Below are positions 4,031 through 5,974 of a stretch of 5,974 nt of DNA, piece after piece. Every line of letters starts with the position of its first letter. Position 1 is the first letter of the stretch. The position numbers and the translations under genes were made by a program. Source of the DNA: Thermomicrobiaceae bacterium (lineage in GTDB: Bacteria > Chloroflexota > Chloroflexia > Thermomicrobiales > Thermomicrobiaceae); assembly GCA_007122555.1 (NCBI GenBank), contig SKTL01000171.1:1-5974 (forward strand), given 5' to 3'. The notes below the pieces were generated by a model. The model saw only the letters and a program-made list of their open reading frames with translations, did no database searches and was not told the origin of the DNA.

Positions 4031-5974
4031 ATGAACGCGAGCGTACAATCCGGCGCGACAGATTTTGCAGCCGACCAGACCGGCAGGGCCCGAACGACGC
4101 CATTATGGTATTCCGACTGGGGCAATATCGTGCTGGCCGGACTGGCAATCTATGTGGCGACCTATCTACTGTGGTTGACCTTCGAATGGGGAAGCGACCG
4201 CACGTTTACAATGGTGCGGGAGCTTGCCTACCCGCCGGTCATGCTAACCGGAGTCGTGCTGGCCTGGCGAATGGCCCGTGTATACGAGATTCCCAGGCGA
4301 ACTCAGCAAGCCTGGGCCGTGATTGGCGGCTCGTTTCTGCTCTGGTTTGCCGCCGATGCGATCTGGGCCTACTACCAGATTACCGGAAGCCTCGTGCCGA
4401 CTCCATCTCCGTTCGATCCGGCGTACCTTCTGAGCTCTCTCGTGCTTGCGGCCGGAGTATTACTCTTCCCTGCTTCCAGATTGACCGGGCGCGACCGGAC
4501 TCGTTTCTGGATCGATTGCGGCATCATTGTCGCTGGCCTTTCCGCGATTACCGCATATGTCATCGTCGGGCCGGGGTATCTTCGCGGATCGGAGAGCTCG
4601 CTCGATTCGTTGATTCTCCTCGGCTACCCGATCTCGCACATGCTGGTGCTGATCGTCCTGTTCAGCATCATGGTTCGGCGCCCGCACGCCGGTTCGGTCG
4701 GGGTGCTGATGTTGCTCGGGGCCGGCCTCTTTCTCTATGCCGGGACCGATTTCTGGTGGACCTATCTGGAAGTGCGCGATGTGTACGTCAGCGACGCACT
4801 GACCTACGGAATCTGGATGGTCGCTCAGGCGCTGCTGGTGGCGAGTCCCCAGCGGCACTACGATGTGATTAATCGAAACCTGCCAACATCGGAGCCGGGG
4901 CAGTTCGCCAATCGCGCCCGGATGCTCGTTCCCTACCTTGCGGCGGCAGTCGGACTGGCGATTGTCATCGTGGCGGCGCTTCCGGAAATGATGGATCATT
5001 TCGGGGCGATTATCGTCTTTCTCGGCGCGATCATCACGCTCATTGTCGCGCGCCAGATCGTGACGCTTCGGGAAAACGCGGCGCTCCGCGTTGAGCGGGC
5101 GAAGCGTCAGAGCGAGGAGCGGTTTCAGGCGCTTGTAGAGCGTTCCTCCGACTTGATTACGGTGCTGGAGCGCGACCTGAAATGCCGTTTTCAGTCTCCC
5201 TCCGCTCGGGAAGTGATCAATCACGAGCCGGCCGATTTCGATGGCACACGCCTGCTGGACTGGGTCCACGAAGATGACCGGGAGCAAGCCGGCGCCGCGC
5301 TTGAAGCTGTCCTGTCCGGCGAATCGAACCGGGAAACGTTCGAATGGCGGATACTCGATGATGCAGGCCAGGTGATCTACCTGGAAACGATTGTCTCCAA
5401 TGAACTGGAAAATCCGGCAGTTCAGGGTCTGGTGCTGAACTCCCGGGATGTGACGGAGCGCAAGCGGCTGGAGAATCGCCTGACACACCTCGCGTTTCAC
5501 GATCCGCTGACCAGCTTGCCGAACCGGGCGATGTTCTTTGACTATGCGTCCAGGACGCTGGCAGCGAACGATCAAACGGGCGGCGTTGCGTTGCTGTTCG
5601 TTGACATAGACAACTTCAAACGCGTCAACGACTCGCGCGGGCATGACGCAGGCGATGAACTGCTGCGGCAGATCGCTGAACGGCTTTGTGGGGCTGTTCG
5701 CCCGAACGATGTCGTCAGCCGTCTGGCCGGTGACGAGTTCACGGTCCTGCTCAAAGATCTCGATAGCCTGAACATTGCGCTCGAGGTAGCGGCGCGGGTG
5801 CTCGATTCAATGTTAGAGCCAGTCAGCGTCTCAGATCAGGAGATCTCCGTCACGCCGAGCGTTGGAATCGCCTACACCGAAGATAACGGGGTCGGTTCCG
5901 GTGAGCTCCTGCGTCGCGCCGACGTCGCCATGTATACAGCAAAACGCTCCGGCCCTGGCCGCCTGTTCCTCTAC
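4031..5974 (+). CDS. Membrane-anchored PAS-GGDEF diguanylate cyclase, 3' end cut by window
   Basis: The first 648 residues of a c-di-GMP signalling protein are present, open to the window edge. ATG 4031 is preferred; GTG 4022 is in frame, a stop lies at 4010, and no good Shine-Dalgarno is seen. After a polar 30-residue head come about eight hydrophobic segments (near 33-50, 66-82, 94-114, 130-148, 162-180, 192-214, 222-240, 253-271), a linker, then two more (297-316, 323-345). A PAS domain follows (about 361-475), ending in the typical DVTERKRLE. The GGDEF domain (about 485 on) shows LAFHDPLTSLPNR, metal-binding Asp525 in FVDIDNFK, and RLAGDEF at 564-570, a variant with Ala for the first Gly that is common in active enzymes. 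An inhibitory-site RxxD (Arg557-Asp560) sits exactly five residues before it, so product feedback is likely. It should make c-di-GMP from two GTP at the membrane. The final ADVAMYTAKRSGPGR often precedes an EAL domain, which would lie outside the window. Plus-strand 4012-4872 is only an out-of-frame shadow. Confidence 0.95.
   Translation, partial: MNASVQSGATDFAADQTGRARTTPLWYSDWGNIVLAGLAIYVATYLLWLTFEWGSDRTFTMVRELAYPPVMLTGVVLAWRMARVYEIPRRTQQAWAVIGGSFLLWFAADAIWAYYQITGSLVPTPSPFDPAYLLSSLVLAAGVLLFPASRLTGRDRTRFWIDCGIIVAGLSAITAYVIVGPGYLRGSESSLDSLILLGYPISHMLVLIVLFSIMVRRPHAGSVGVLMLLGAGLFLYAGTDFWWTYLEVRDVYVSDALTYGIWMVAQALLVASPQRHYDVINRNLPTSEPGQFANRARMLVPYLAAAVGLAIVIVAALPEMMDHFGAIIVFLGAIITLIVARQIVTLRENAALRVERAKRQSEERFQALVERSSDLITVLERDLKCRFQSPSAREVINHEPADFDGTRLLDWVHEDDREQAGAALEAVLSGESNRETFEWRILDDAGQVIYLETIVSNELENPAVQGLVLNSRDVTERKRLENRLTHLAFHDPLTSLPNRAMFFDYASRTLAANDQTGGVALLFVDIDNFKRVNDSRGHDAGDELLRQIAERLCGAVRPNDVVSRLAGDEFTVLLKDLDSLNIALEVAARVLDSMLEPVSVSDQEISVTPSVGIAYTEDNGVGSGELLRRADVAMYTAKRSGPGRLFLY

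Noticed and set aside
4012..4872. 286-codon plus-strand frame starting at ATG 4012
   Set aside because: It is a shifted reading of the membrane domain of the PAS-GGDEF gene; its product is Arg-rich and polar, whereas the frame from 4031 gives clean membrane segments.
4460..5644. 394-codon open frame on the minus strand opposite the PAS-GGDEF gene
   Set aside because: It is antisense to clear PAS and GGDEF motifs, and its Arg/Gln/His-rich translation is typical of a shadow frame.

Overview
The window is a stretch of high-GC bacterial chromosome (coding parts look close to 60% GC by eye) with five genes on both strands, all apparently housekeeping or accessory metabolism and signalling. There are no mobile elements, CRISPR arrays, rRNAs or tRNAs that I can see. 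The protein styles (a zinc deacylase with a C-terminal lipoyl-like barrel, a small alpha/beta hydrolase, an unassigned RimK-like ATP-grasp, a many-TM PAS-GGDEF protein), the TAnnnT -10 boxes and one apparently leaderless start would fit a Chloroflexota/Thermomicrobia-like organism. That placement is an impression, not a demonstration.

Layout from left to right. Bases 1-60 are too short to assign. A 96-residue protein of unknown function lies on the minus strand (61-351), with a strong Shine-Dalgarno and a plausible promoter. Divergent from it is an M14-type zinc deacylase of the succinylglutamate desuccinylase/aspartoacylase class (525-1511, plus). It converges, with only 20 bp between stops, on an alpha/beta hydrolase (1532-2305, minus). 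Upstream of the hydrolase on the same strand is a RimK-like ATP-grasp ligase (2416-3417, minus). The 110 bp between these two carry a hairpin terminator for the ligase and then a separate promoter-like pair of hexamers for the hydrolase, so they are probably two transcription units. A 613-bp gap follows (3418-4030) with no convincing gene but several symmetrical elements. The right part is the first 648 codons of a membrane-anchored PAS-GGDEF diguanylate cyclase (4031 to the window edge), whose ending suggests it continues, possibly into an EAL domain.

How the genes might work together: the ATP-grasp protein should make an amide or peptide-like bond at the cost of ATP, and the zinc deacylase should cleave an N-acyl amino acid or similar amide. 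Their proximity suggests opposing steps on one metabolite, but they are on different strands and the substrates cannot be read from sequence. The cyclic-di-GMP protein has no visible functional tie to the others. I did not find a clearly new multi-gene system; the best leads are the ligase/deacylase neighbourhood, the orphan 96-residue protein, the structured intergenic region and the unassigned membrane sensor domain.
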